A DNA stretch of 64,000 bases. It comes from Chryseobacterium ginsenosidimutans. Its GTDB lineage: Bacteria > Bacteroidota > Bacteroidia > Flavobacteriales > Weeksellaceae. A program made the position numbers and the translations under genes. The stretch spans positions 1,657,001-1,721,000 of the forward strand of contig NZ_JAUSXC010000001.1 of NCBI RefSeq assembly GCF_030823405.1, given 5' to 3'. Positions 35,428-43,774 of the stretch are shown in pieces; the stretch's first letter is position 1; each line of letters starts with the position of its first letter. The notes below the pieces were generated by a model. It searched no databases. It saw only the letters and a program-made list of their open reading frames with translations, and had not been told where the DNA came from.

Positions 35428-37163
35428 TGCAGAGCAGAATTACCTACATATTATTTCTTTTCATATCCGTAATTTCTTACGGGCAGGTAAATCTTACGGT
35501 AACTCCTGATAAAACAAGCTATAGCGGAAAAGATGTTGTCAACCTTAGTATTGTACTTGAGATCGAAGGCAGTGAATATAGCCAACAAACTAAACTGCGT
35601 TTACCGGATTTTTCTAAATTTAATTTAATAGGTACCGGATCTGTAAGCAATGGCTTCGTGGATCCTGAAACGAACACTGTAATTTCTCAATCTATAACGA
35701 GGTTAGCTCTTGAACCAAAACAGAAGGGAAAAGTTAAAATCGGTTCATTTCTGATAACAATCAATAATAAAATCTACAAAACCGAACCGTTTGATATTAT
35801 TATAAAAGATGTAGAGAAAAAAGCTGCTGTTGCGAGTGCTTCAAAAGATGTTTATCTGAATATGGAGATTGAAGACCGTGATGTTTATCAGGATCAGGCT
35901 ACAATTGCTGTTCTGAAGGTATATTCCAAAAATATGGATAATTTCAGAAGAGTGAAAAATATCCATCTGCCAAAGCAGGATGATTTGGATGTTTATCCGG
36001 TAAGCTTTGCAAAATCTGAGATTGACCCTTCTGATAACGGAAATATGGCATCACAGGTTTTGGCAGTGTTTATGTTATTTCCCAATGAGGCAGGATACGT
36101 TGAAATTCCTGGAGTTTCGGCATCTGTAAATTCTTATTCTAATAAAAATAAAATTGTTTCCAATAAAGTTAAAATTAACGTTAAAAAACTTCCGGAAGGT
36201 TCTCCCGAATATTTTAAAAATGCGGTCGGTAACTTTAATGTAAGTGTCGCTAATATATCAAAAGAAAAAGCTGAGGTAAAAAAACCAATTAATGTTGTCG
36301 TAAAGGTAAGCGGGGAGGGAAATCTTAAAAATATGGAACTTCCTAAGATTGCAGAATCTCCTGATTATGAGATTTTTGCTCCTAAAATAACTTCACATGT
36401 TACTGTGGGAACAACAGGAATGAAGGGAGAGATTTCAGCAAATTATCTTATTATTCCTAACAAAGCAGGAGAAATTACCATTAAAACCGAACAATTTGCA
36501 TTTTTTGATCCTTCGAGTAAAGAATATGTAGATCTTGGTCAGGAAATATTAGCGGTAAATACATTTTCTCACGATCAAATTATGGAATCTCGTACAACAG
36601 TTGAAAAGGTAAATGAATACACTAATAATTTTCTTGAAACAGTAAATACGCCGGTTTTAAAAACAACATCATTTAAAGTAAAAGAGAAAAGCAAATTTCA
36701 CTGGAATATACTTTTAACCAATATTACAATTCTTTCGGGCTTATTTATAGCTTATCTGCTATTTATAACTTGGCAAAAAAAACGTAAAAGAGCTAAGGAA
36801 ATTATACCTTCCAAACATTTAGGCTCTGTTGCTGAAACAGAAAACGAAATCAGAGAAAATCTTAAAACTGATCTAAATGATTATTTCAGCTACTTAGAAA
36901 ATCTTAAAGATAATGAAGATTATGAAAAGTTTTTTCAAACTTTTGAAGAGCTTGATAATGAGGTAAAAAGACAGTATTCACAGAGTTCCATGGAGGATTT
37001 CAGGAGCTTTTTAGAAAGTAATAAAGGTTCTGCTATTGCCGAAGAATACAGAGTTCTTTCTCAGAAAATACAGATTGAGAAATATGCTCCGGTAAAATCT
37101 CCGGAAGGGATGGAAGAACTTTTGAAAGCAATTGTTAATTTGTATTCTAAGATTAGCAAATAA
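35427..37163 (+). CDS. batD: BatD family protein
   Basis: The protein has 578 aa from the ATG at 35427, which overlaps the batC stop; the TTG and GTG just before it are inside batC. A signal peptide (ITYILFLFISVISYGQ) is followed by repeated immunoglobulin-like beta domains (DVVNLSIVLEIEG, KKPINVVVKVSGEGNLKNMELP near 290), one membrane helix near residue 430 (NILLTNITILSGLFIAYLLF), and an acidic cytoplasmic helical tail. It ends the operon. Confidence 0.92.
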   Translation: MQSRITYILFLFISVISYGQVNLTVTPDKTSYSGKDVVNLSIVLEIEGSEYSQQTKLRLPDFSKFNLIGTGSVSNGFVDPETNTVISQSITRLALEPKQKGKVKIGSFLITINNKIYKTEPFDIIIKDVEKKAAVASASKDVYLNMEIEDRDVYQDQATIAVLKVYSKNMDNFRRVKNIHLPKQDDLDVYPVSFAKSEIDPSDNGNMASQVLAVFMLFPNEAGYVEIPGVSASVNSYSNKNKIVSNKVKINVKKLPEGSPEYFKNAVGNFNVSVANISKEKAEVKKPINVVVKVSGEGNLKNMELPKIAESPDYEIFAPKITSHVTVGTTGMKGEISANYLIIPNKAGEITIKTEQFAFFDPSSKEYVDLGQEILAVNTFSHDQIMESRTTVEKVNEYTNNFLETVNTPVLKTTSFKVKEKSKFHWNILLTNITILSGLFIAYLLFITWQKKRKRAKEIIPSKHLGSVAETENEIRENLKTDLNDYFSYLENLKDNEDYEKFFQTFEELDNEVKRQYSQSSMEDFRSFLESNKGSAIAEEYRVLSQKIQIEKYAPVKSPEGMEELLKAIVNLYSKISK

Positions 37164-37177
37164 TCAATTTATTTTCA

Positions 37178-37185
37178 TATTTTTG
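37178..37185 (+). promoter_or_regulatory. -7 promoter box of the MarC-family gene
   Basis: TATTTTTG matches TAnnTTTG, 23 bases before the start at 37209. Confidence 0.5.
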
Positions 37186-37208
37186 CGAAATTATTAATTG
37201 CAAATAAA

Positions 37209-37811
37209 ATGGAGATATTTAATAATTTTTCTATAAAAGAGATTATCACCTGTTTTATGGTACTGTTTGCAGTAATCGATATTATAGGATCAATTCCGGT
37301 TGTGGTGAGTCTTCAGCAAAAATTCGGACAGATTGAAGCCAGAAAAGCATCTCTTATAGCAGGTGCAATTATGCTTGTTTTCCTTTTTGTAGGGGATAAA
37401 ATACTAAAGTTTATCGGAGTTGATGTCAATTCTTTTGCTATTGCAGGAGCATTCGTTATTTTTATAATCGCCCTGGAAATGATTTTAGGAATTGAAATTA
37501 ATAAAACTTCAGAATTGAAAGCCGCATCAATCGTACCAATTGCTTTTCCTTTGGTGGCAGGAGCAGGAACCTTAACAACAACCTTATCTCTAAAAGCTGA
37601 ATTTCACGATATTAATATTATTTTTGGGATTATTCTCAACACAATTTTCGTATATTTGGTGCTGAAATCTGCAACATGGTTAGAGAAGAAAATGGGTGAT
37701 GCTACATTGGCTATTTTACAGAAAGTTTTCGGGATTATCCTTTTGGCGATTTCAATTAAATTATTCACCGCAAATTTTGCGCAGCTGGTGCAGAATTATA
37801 TTAATTTTTAA
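37209..37811 (+). CDS. MarC-family integral membrane protein
   Basis: The 200-aa protein has six hydrophobic helices. Family signatures include the N-terminal VLFAVIDIIGSIPVVVSL and the middle segment AFPLVAGAGTLTTTLSL. MarC proteins are inner-membrane proteins of unknown transport function; the old link to multiple antibiotic resistance was not upheld in E. coli. A small two-helix protein follows 5 bases later in the same transcript. Confidence 0.9.
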   Translation: MEIFNNFSIKEIITCFMVLFAVIDIIGSIPVVVSLQQKFGQIEARKASLIAGAIMLVFLFVGDKILKFIGVDVNSFAIAGAFVIFIIALEMILGIEINKTSELKAASIVPIAFPLVAGAGTLTTTLSLKAEFHDINIIFGIILNTIFVYLVLKSATWLEKKMGDATLAILQKVFGIILLAISIKLFTANFAQLVQNYINF

Positions 37812-37816
37812 GAGTT

Positions 37817-38011
37817 ATGCAGAAGTTTTATAAAGTATTTTTGGTACTATTTATCGTTTTCATCGCAATCAACCTTTACGCTTTAGACTGGCAATCAGAT
37901 ATTTTATCTGAAGATAACCTGAAGTTTGTTTTTTCAATTGCTTCAGCGGCTATCGGTCTTATTTTACTTCTTGTAATGAATACATGGAGTAAAATTGGAG
38001 TAAGGAAATAA
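37817..38011 (+). CDS. Small two-helix membrane protein
   Basis: The 64-aa protein consists of two hydrophobic helices (FLVLFIVFIAINLYAL and FSIASAAIGLILLLVMNTW) joined by a short acidic loop, ending KIGVRK. It is 5 bases downstream of the MarC-family gene and before a terminator, so it is a real partner gene in that transcript. Function unknown. Confidence 0.75.
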   Translation: MQKFYKVFLVLFIVFIAINLYALDWQSDILSEDNLKFVFSIASAAIGLILLLVMNTWSKIGVRK

Positions 38012-38035
38012 TTTTAAAATTACATTATTTTATAT

Positions 38036-38066
38036 AACCTCTTTCAGTTCTGAAGGAGGTTTTTTG
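38036..38066 (+). terminator. Rho-independent terminator of the MarC unit
   Basis: AACCTCTTTCA pairs with TGAAGGAGGTT (one G-U), followed by T6. Confidence 0.85.
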
Positions 38067-38206
38067 TTTTGATTAATCTGAAATTTATTTTTATAAAACT
38101 TTTATGAACACAAATTTTATATCATTCAGTTGTCATTCTGTAGTAAGCTCGACAGAGTATTTTGAATTATTATATATTCTGCGGAATGATAAAATAAGCT
38201 CTATTC

Positions 38207-39175
38207 CTATTTAAGAATTACAAGATTTTTTAAAACGGCTTCTGATTTCAATTCAGTTTCAGTCCATTCTTTTTCCGGATTACTTTGAGCAGTAATTCCT
38301 CCTCCTACGAATAGATGTACAGAATCCTTATATAATTTCGAGCAACGGAGATTTACAAAATACTGTACGGTTTCCTCAGTTTCTATTTTAATATAACCCG
38401 CATAAAGCTCGCGCGGAAATTTTTCTAAGTTTTGGATATTCTCCTTACAAAAATCCTTTGGAATACCACAAACAGCAGGAGTTGGGTGCAATTCCTGAAT
38501 AATTTTATCTAAATTTTCAGGTTTTATCTTTGCATTAAAATCTGTTCTCAGGTGTTTTATATTTCCTGAAATATGATCGTAAGTATCTGACTCTTGAATG
38601 TTTTCAGAATAAGTATTTAAAATATTTCTGATATATGAAGAAACAGGTTTTTGTTCTTCAATTTCCTTTTCTGACCAGTTTTCTGAAACGGGAAGCGTAC
38701 CCGCAAGACTCATGGTTTCAAAAGCGTGAGTATTTTTATTGAATTTCCCTAGAACCTCTGAGAATGCTCCCATCCATGAATTATTAGCATCAATAAAGAT
38801 ATATCTGAAAGCATTCGGATAAGAATTGCAAAGGTTCTTAAAGCTCTCTTTTAAATCAATCTGTTGGAAATCGGTAAAGATTTTTCTTCTCGAATAAACC
38901 AGTTTCGGAAGTTGATTCACTTTGATAATTTCGATAACTTTTTCTAGATTTTCTAAATATTCTTGCTTTGTTTCAGCAATAAATTCGTTATCGTCTTTTT
39001 TCAAAAAGTTATAAGAAGTTACTATTTCAAAGTTTTCGTAATTTACTTCAACAATTTCTCCATTAAAGTTTAGGTGGCTTAAACCGTCAAAAGAATAAAA
39101 TTGAATATGATTTTCGGTTTTATTTTCGCCTGTTGAATACAGTTTCTCGTCGAATGGGAATTTGAAATAAATCAT
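38207..39175 (-). CDS. menF: Isochorismate synthase (chorismate-binding enzyme)
   Basis: The 322-aa protein covers the chorismate-binding catalytic domain only, shorter than E. coli MenF. Key blocks are AFETMSLAGTLPV near residue 155, LHPTPAVCGIP near 240, FPRELYAGYI near 262 and VGGGITAQSNPEKEWTET near 298. It makes isochorismate, the entry to menaquinone; salicylate or siderophore routes use the same step. No siderophore genes are nearby, and menC lies 25 kb away. Its start is 22 bases after the porin-like gene, so it could be read from the sigma-factor operon. Confidence 0.88.
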   Translation of the reverse strand: MIYFKFPFDEKLYSTGENKTENHIQFYSFDGLSHLNFNGEIVEVNYENFEIVTSYNFLKKDDNEFIAETKQEYLENLEKVIEIIKVNQLPKLVYSRRKIFTDFQQIDLKESFKNLCNSYPNAFRYIFIDANNSWMGAFSEVLGKFNKNTHAFETMSLAGTLPVSENWSEKEIEEQKPVSSYIRNILNTYSENIQESDTYDHISGNIKHLRTDFNAKIKPENLDKIIQELHPTPAVCGIPKDFCKENIQNLEKFPRELYAGYIKIETEETVQYFVNLRCSKLYKDSVHLFVGGGITAQSNPEKEWTETELKSEAVLKNLVILK

Positions 39176-39196
39176 TATGGATAAATTTTTGAAAAA

Positions 39197-40093
39197 TCAG
39201 GGTTTTGAAATAATATAGGAAATTCCGAAATTGATTTTTCTTTCTGCAAAGGTATTGCTAGTCTTAAAAATGTCAAAATCAAACGAGCTGTTTTTTAACG
39301 AAATATTCTTCATTTGGTATTGCTGATAATCCAAAGACAATAAAATCTTCCTGAAAAGTCTGTATTGAACACCAAAAGAAAACCCGATGTTGGTTTGGTC
39401 AGCTTTAAAATCATCCAATTTATTAAGAATATTACTTTCAGGAACTAAAAACTGCATTTTGTAGACATTTTTATTAATCAAAAACCCTGCAAATGGTCGG
39501 ATATTTTTCCATTCATAGAATAATTTTAATTGTAAAGCATATTCAAAATGTTTATTGTCAAATCTTTGGAAGAGAAGCGGTTGATGATCCTGAGTGAAAT
39601 AAAATCCGTTGAGATAAGTGTCTTCTTTATTGGCATCAAGGTTGAAAGTAGAATTCCAATGGTAGATATTTGCAGAAATCATTAATGAAAGTTGCGGTGT
39701 AATAATATTTTTTGATAGCCAGATTCCCAGGTTTTCGCCAAATTGCTGTTTATTGGTAAATCCTTTTGTAAAAGAACTGTTTTTTATACCAATTCCTGCT
39801 TCAAAGCCGTATTGGAAAGTGCTTGCTTTTTGTTTTCTAGCTCTGTTTATTGCCCGTTGCTTTTCAAGTTCTTCTTTATAAATATTTCGGACGAATTTTG
39901 TTTCCACAATTTTTAATTCCGGAAATAATAGATCATTTTTTTTAAATTTTATAGGTTTCATCAAGTAAACCGTATCATGAACTACAACTTTTTCATAGAC
40001 GTAAACGGTATCAACTTTCTTTTTCCTTTGCTTTTGAGCAAATGAAAAGTTGACGGTTATCATCAAAAAAACGAGTAGTAACTTTCTAAACAT
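39197..40093 (-). CDS. Outer-membrane beta-barrel protein paired with a sigma factor
   Basis: The protein has 298 aa. A signal peptide (KLLLVFLMITVNFSFAQ) precedes a charged segment (KKVDTVYVYEKVVVHDTVYLMKP), and then alternating beta strands end NFGISYIISKP, as in small outer-membrane barrels. The VDTVYVYEK/HDTVYLMK sequence resembles the KKIIKRDTIFLER end of the neighbouring sigma protein. That suggests the two C/N-terminal tails may interact or share origin. It lies 16 bases after the sigma gene. Confidence 0.75.
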   Translation of the reverse strand: MFRKLLLVFLMITVNFSFAQKQRKKKVDTVYVYEKVVVHDTVYLMKPIKFKKNDLLFPELKIVETKFVRNIYKEELEKQRAINRARKQKASTFQYGFEAGIGIKNSSFTKGFTNKQQFGENLGIWLSKNIITPQLSLMISANIYHWNSTFNLDANKEDTYLNGFYFTQDHQPLLFQRFDNKHFEYALQLKLFYEWKNIRPFAGFLINKNVYKMQFLVPESNILNKLDDFKADQTNIGFSFGVQYRLFRKILLSLDYQQYQMKNISLKNSSFDFDIFKTSNTFAERKINFGISYIISKP

Positions 40094-40108
40094 GATTGGT
40101 TATTAAGT

Positions 40109-41209
40109 TTATCTTTCTAAAAATATTGTGTCTCTTTTAATAATTTTCTTGACAATAATTACTTTTTTAGTTTCTTCATCTACTGAATCTTTAATAAAGC
40201 TTTTCTTTATGTTTTTACCTTTTTTACCTTCTTCATTTGTTTTGATTCTGGAAATTTCTTCCTGAGAATTTGTCAAAATTTCAGAAGTAGAGTTTTTATT
40301 AGCAGACTTATTATCTAAAGATACATTTGAAGCTTTTCCTAAATTTTCAACTTGGTAGCTTGAAATTTCTTGCTTTTCTTTAACTATAGCCGAGTTAATA
40401 ATTGTTTTGTTTTGTGGAAACAAGTTTTTTGGGCTTAAAAAGAATATAGAACCCGCAATGATCACAAAAAATGTAGAAATAATTGCAACTTTTTTTGTTA
40501 AAACCTGTCCGGAATATGCTGAAAAAGTTAAACTTTTAATTATAATATCCTTAGGAATTTCAAGTTTTTTTGAAGGTGAAATTGTAAAATCTGAAAGTTT
40601 ACTCTGAAAAGTTTGCGCCCAAAGCAATCCTCCAAGTCCGAAAATTACAAGTAGTTGTGCCATTTTCTTTTTCGGTGTGTTGTGATCAACAACATTATTC
40701 AGTAAATAATTCTGGACGGCTTTTTTCGCCCTCAAAAGATGAGATTTTGAGGTATTTACTGTAATTCCCAGCAAGCCCGAAATTTCTGCGTGCGAATGAT
40801 TTTCAATAAAAAATAAATTGAAAACAGATTTGTGATGGGGTGGGAGGCTGTCTATCGAAGACAGTAATTCTTCATTGGTAAAATCATAAATGAAGACATT
40901 TTTTTCTTCCAAAAGATGGTGTTCCATTTCTGAAGTATCTGGAATTTCTGATGTTTCGGTAGTGATAAAGATATCTTTACTGTATTTGCGAATATGTTGT
41001 AAAGCATTGTTCACTACAATTTTTTTGAGCCAGGCAAATAATGCTTTTTCATCTTTTAATTGATGATCTTTCTGCATCGCAGTAATAAAACTGTCTTGAA
41101 CAATGTCTTCTGCCGTGTAAATATCCTGTACATATCTGCGGCAAATCCCCAAAAGTTTTGGGGATAAACCTAAATAAATTTTGTTCCAGTCCGGCTTTAT
41201 TTTAGACAT
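40109..41209 (-). CDS. ECF-type sigma factor fused to membrane segments
   Basis: The protein has 366 aa. Region 2 is at about residues 10-75 (AEDIVQDSF and the ALFAWLKKIVVNNALQHIRK helix), and region 4 at about 110-165 (LPPHHKSVFNLFFIENHSHAEIS ... TSKSHLLRAKKAV). ECF factors normally end here. This one continues with a hydrophobic stretch near 184-198, a second membrane helix at 241-259 (VAIISTFFVIIAGSIFFL), and a long Lys/Ser/Glu-rich tail ending KKIIKRDTIFLER. No separate anti-sigma gene is present. Membrane anchoring of the sigma factor, with release by an envelope signal, is a plausible but unproven mode of control. Confidence 0.85.
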   Translation of the reverse strand: MSKIKPDWNKIYLGLSPKLLGICRRYVQDIYTAEDIVQDSFITAMQKDHQLKDEKALFAWLKKIVVNNALQHIRKYSKDIFITTETSEIPDTSEMEHHLLEEKNVFIYDFTNEELLSSIDSLPPHHKSVFNLFFIENHSHAEISGLLGITVNTSKSHLLRAKKAVQNYLLNNVVDHNTPKKKMAQLLVIFGLGGLLWAQTFQSKLSDFTISPSKKLEIPKDIIIKSLTFSAYSGQVLTKKVAIISTFFVIIAGSIFFLSPKNLFPQNKTIINSAIVKEKQEISSYQVENLGKASNVSLDNKSANKNSTSEILTNSQEEISRIKTNEEGKKGKNIKKSFIKDSVDEETKKVIIVKKIIKRDTIFLER

Positions 41210-41213
41210 AGTT

Positions 41214-42275
41214 CTAGTTTTCTACAACATAGATTGCATTAAAAGTTGACGTATAGTTTATAGTTCCGTTCTGTGTACCGTTTATATTTTGTGTTTCTAC
41301 CCCATTGATAAATACTTTCCCGGTATAAGAATTAGTAGGAGTGCTATATTTTATCATATATACATTGTTGTTTAATACAAATAAATCCTGAATATAAGAT
41401 AAAGAAGAGAAACTTGTATTAATTATGCTGTTATTTTTAAAATATTCGTTCCCTTGGTTGTAATAGGTAGTGTACAAATCGTTGCTATTTTCATCTGAAG
41501 CAATTTTTCCGTAGAAAGGAAGGCTTAAGCTGTAATCCCCGATTAGTGTTTCTGTATTTGCAGAAATATTTTTAGAATAATATTTAGCATTTTTCTGGAA
41601 AAGAATGTGTAAACCGCTTGTATTTTTTGCAAAATTGAATACATAATTCGGATTACCCAACGAGTTGAAAACGGTGTTTTTGAAATAACCTCTGTCTGTA
41701 TTCTGATTGCTGTCTACAATAAGAGCAGAAACGTAAACATCTGCCCCGTTAATAAAAACTCCTTCTGCAGACGGACTGTACTGACTTTGGTAAAGAAGTG
41801 TTTTAACGCCGTTTTTCCAATAACAAAGTTCATATCTCTGCGCTGGAGTTGCCGGTGAGAGATTTTCAACGTATCCCGCAAAATAGATATCTCCGTTGTT
41901 GACAGCAAAACCTGTAATGTCATTTTGGGCAGTAGAAGGGATTCCCAGGTATTGTTTGATCTCACTTTTGATTCCGTTTTTCCAGAAGTAATGTATAGAT
42001 TTGAATGATGTAGGAGTTGGCCCGTTACTTCCTGTAACATATACATTATTATTTTCAGCTTTAATTTCCAAAGGAACCAAGTTATCTCCACCGGTAAGAT
42101 CTGTTTTCACATTGTTTTTCCAATAGCAGGCTTTGCTGTTTTCTCTTCCTGCAATATACACGTCGTAAGACTGTGCAACCGATTTTTCCATTTCTTCACT
42201 CATACTGCTCTCATTACTACAAGAATTAAAAACAGATAAAATGAACACACAAAAAGGTAAAAGTAATTTTTTCAT
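41214..42275 (-). CDS. Lipoprotein with repeated YWKNGVKT-type units
   Basis: The protein has 353 aa. The lipobox is VFNSC (Cys at about residue 19). The body repeats a beta-strand unit around CYWKNNVKTDL, YFWKNGIKSEI, CYWKNGVKTLL and GYFKNTVFNSL, each followed by VYVTG/IYFAG/VYVSA strands, as in a beta-propeller. It ends 4 bases before the sigma-factor start, so it is the first gene of a lipoprotein-sigma-barrel group. It may be a surface sensor; no enzyme motif is seen. Confidence 0.78.
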   Translation of the reverse strand: MKKLLLPFCVFILSVFNSCSNESSMSEEMEKSVAQSYDVYIAGRENSKACYWKNNVKTDLTGGDNLVPLEIKAENNNVYVTGSNGPTPTSFKSIHYFWKNGIKSEIKQYLGIPSTAQNDITGFAVNNGDIYFAGYVENLSPATPAQRYELCYWKNGVKTLLYQSQYSPSAEGVFINGADVYVSALIVDSNQNTDRGYFKNTVFNSLGNPNYVFNFAKNTSGLHILFQKNAKYYSKNISANTETLIGDYSLSLPFYGKIASDENSNDLYTTYYNQGNEYFKNNSIINTSFSSLSYIQDLFVLNNNVYMIKYSTPTNSYTGKVFINGVETQNINGTQNGTINYTSTFNAIYVVEN

Positions 42276-42340
42276 AAAGAATTATTTTTTAAGTTTCTAC
42301 CAATAAGATGCATAATTTTAGAAAGGTTGCAGTCATGATA

Positions 42341-42369
42341 CAAAAAAAGCTCAAATTTTTTTGAGCTTT
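42341..42369 (-). terminator. Terminator of the hotdog thioesterase gene
   Basis: On the minus strand AAAGCTCAA and TTGAGCTTT flank an A/T loop and end in a T-run. It lies directly after the stop at 42391. Confidence 0.8.
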
Positions 42370-42390
42370 GTATTTTACGTTAATTAAAAA

Positions 42391-42825
42391 CTATTTATTA
42401 ATGATAGCATTCGTCATTGTTGTATGATTAATCAGCTGACCTTTTTCATCACGAATTTCAATTTCTGAAACATGCATTGTTTTTCCTTTTCGGATGAATC
42501 TGGCGACTGCAGTTACCATTCCGTCTTTTTTACTTCTTAAATGATTAGAATTGATATTCGTGCCCACTCCGAAATATTTTTCGCCATCAATAAAAATATT
42601 AGACAGGCTAGAACCCATTGTTTCTGCCAAAACACAGCTTGCTCCGCCGTGCATAATACCAAAAGGCTGGTGTATTTTCGGTGAAACAGGCATTGTTGCT
42701 GTTAACGTTTCATTTTCAAGATCAATATCTATGAATTTTATATCTAGGGTTTTTGCGAATGTTTCTTCACCCCATTGGTTGATGAATTCTAATATCTGTT
42801 CTTTTGTTTTATCTTTCGTATACAT
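42391..42825 (-). CDS. PaaI-type hotdog thioesterase
   Basis: The 144-aa protein has a hotdog fold with the family motif PFGIMHGGASCVLAETMGS near residues 54-72. It hydrolyses acyl-CoA thioesters. Members of this subgroup include the DHNA-CoA thioesterase of menaquinone synthesis, and the closeness to menF makes that a reasonable candidate role. The acyltransferase gene lies 38 bases upstream on the same strand. The exact substrate cannot be read from the sequence. Confidence 0.85.
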   Translation of the reverse strand: MYTKDKTKEQILEFINQWGEETFAKTLDIKFIDIDLENETLTATMPVSPKIHQPFGIMHGGASCVLAETMGSSLSNIFIDGEKYFGVGTNINSNHLRSKKDGMVTAVARFIRKGKTMHVSEIEIRDEKGQLINHTTMTNAIINK

Positions 42826-42863
42826 ATCTACATGAGTAATGAATAATTGATAATAAGTAATTT

Positions 42864-43460
42864 CTAACTTTTAACTTCTGAATCATTTCCCATAATATTC
42901 GGATTCCAATTTTCAGGAATTTTTGGGACAATATCATTTTTGATATAATAATCCTGAATTTCTTTAACGATCTCTGAAAAAGGAACGGAAGCAATTCTTT
43001 CATACGGAATAGTATATCCTAAATAAACTGTTTTTCTTTTAAAATCTCCGGCTGCCAATACGATAGGTACTTTTGCCGCCAAAGCCATATGATAAAACCC
43101 TTTTCTCCATTTCGGAACCCAACTTCTTGTACCTTCCGGAGTGATGACCAAGCTGAAATTATCTTTTTCAAATTGTTTTGCGACAAAATTTACAAGATCA
43201 TTTTTCTGGCTTCTGTCAATACCGATTCCTCCCAGACCTTTTACAAGCCCGCCGTACCATGCTTTTGTGTGAGCATCTTTAATGATGATTTTTAAGGGCT
43301 TTTTTAATGACCAATAGGCAAGATTTCCCAGGATATATTCCATATTGTGGGTGTGGGGTGCTACCACAAGAATACACCTGTTCAGGCTGTCTGCATCGCC
43401 CTGTAAAACGACTTTCCAACCCATTAGTTTTAGCATCAGTTTGCCAATCAGCTTTCTCAT
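42864..43460 (-). CDS. 1-acyl-glycerol-3-phosphate acyltransferase-like protein
   Basis: The 198-aa protein is a short PlsC-family member. The catalytic motif reads PHTHNMEYI near residues 34-42: the His is present, but the usual Asp four residues later is Glu (H-x4-E). The PEGTRSW motif near 119 is intact, as is the GGIGIDRSQKND segment near 85. It has an N-terminal basic/hydrophobic start (MRKLIGKLMLKLMGW). It probably acylates a lysophospholipid at the inner membrane. The Asp-to-Glu change may alter activity or reflect a subgroup norm. Confidence 0.82.
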   Translation of the reverse strand: MRKLIGKLMLKLMGWKVVLQGDADSLNRCILVVAPHTHNMEYILGNLAYWSLKKPLKIIIKDAHTKAWYGGLVKGLGGIGIDRSQKNDLVNFVAKQFEKDNFSLVITPEGTRSWVPKWRKGFYHMALAAKVPIVLAAGDFKRKTVYLGYTIPYERIASVPFSEIVKEIQDYYIKNDIVPKIPENWNPNIMGNDSEVKS

Positions 43461-43475
43461 ATACTTTGAATTAAA

Positions 43476-43507
43476 ACAAAAAAAGTATAACCAAAGTGGT
43501 TATACTC
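43476..43507 (-). terminator. Terminator of the 20-codon gene
   Basis: AGTATAACCA and TGGTTATACT form a perfect 10-bp stem with a 3-base loop, followed on the minus strand by T7G. The symmetry also allows plus-strand function. Confidence 0.85.
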
Positions 43508-43534
43508 TACAAATATATTGAAATATTATCGCTC

Positions 43535-43597
43535 TTAAAACAAACCGCTGATTAAATCTACGATTTTCATTACAATTTCTAGTGCTAGTTGTACCAT
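43535..43597 (-). CDS. 20-residue hydrophobic amphipathic peptide
   Basis: ATG at 43597 to TAA at 43535 encodes MVQLALEIVMKIVDLISGLF. The peptide is strongly hydrophobic with single E, K and D residues on one face, as in amphipathic helices. It is framed by a good promoter (TTG, 18 bases, TATATTTG, ending 46 bases upstream of the ATG) and a strong terminator 28 bases after the stop. A discrete transcript of about 160 bases is therefore predicted, with this as its only open frame of note. Function unknown: membrane-active peptide, small toxin or regulator are possible, and the transcript could also act as RNA. Confidence 0.6.
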   Translation of the reverse strand: MVQLALEIVMKIVDLISGLF

Positions 43598-43643
43598 GAT
43601 TTTTAAGTATTTATTGAGTGTTTGGTTATTAATTTTTTCTACA

Positions 43644-43672
43644 CAAATATAAAGTTTTTTATTGATATGCAA
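43644..43672 (-). promoter_or_regulatory. Promoter of the 20-codon gene
   Basis: On the minus strand TTTG is followed after 18 bases by TATATTTG, a perfect TAnnTTTG box. There is no other gene for it to serve before the terminator at 43507. Confidence 0.65.
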
Positions 43673-43774
43673 ACTAAATATTATGTTTTATTGTTTTTTT
43701 TATGAGAGAAGAAGAGTGTGAATTTCAAACGGTTGAGTTGTCCATTCACACCTTCAGCCACTCTCTGAAGTTAA

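Noticed and set aside
41714..42091. 125-codon frame overlapping the YWKN-repeat lipoprotein
   Set aside because: It is on the same strand in another frame, with no start context or family; the lipoprotein frame has a signal peptide and repeats.
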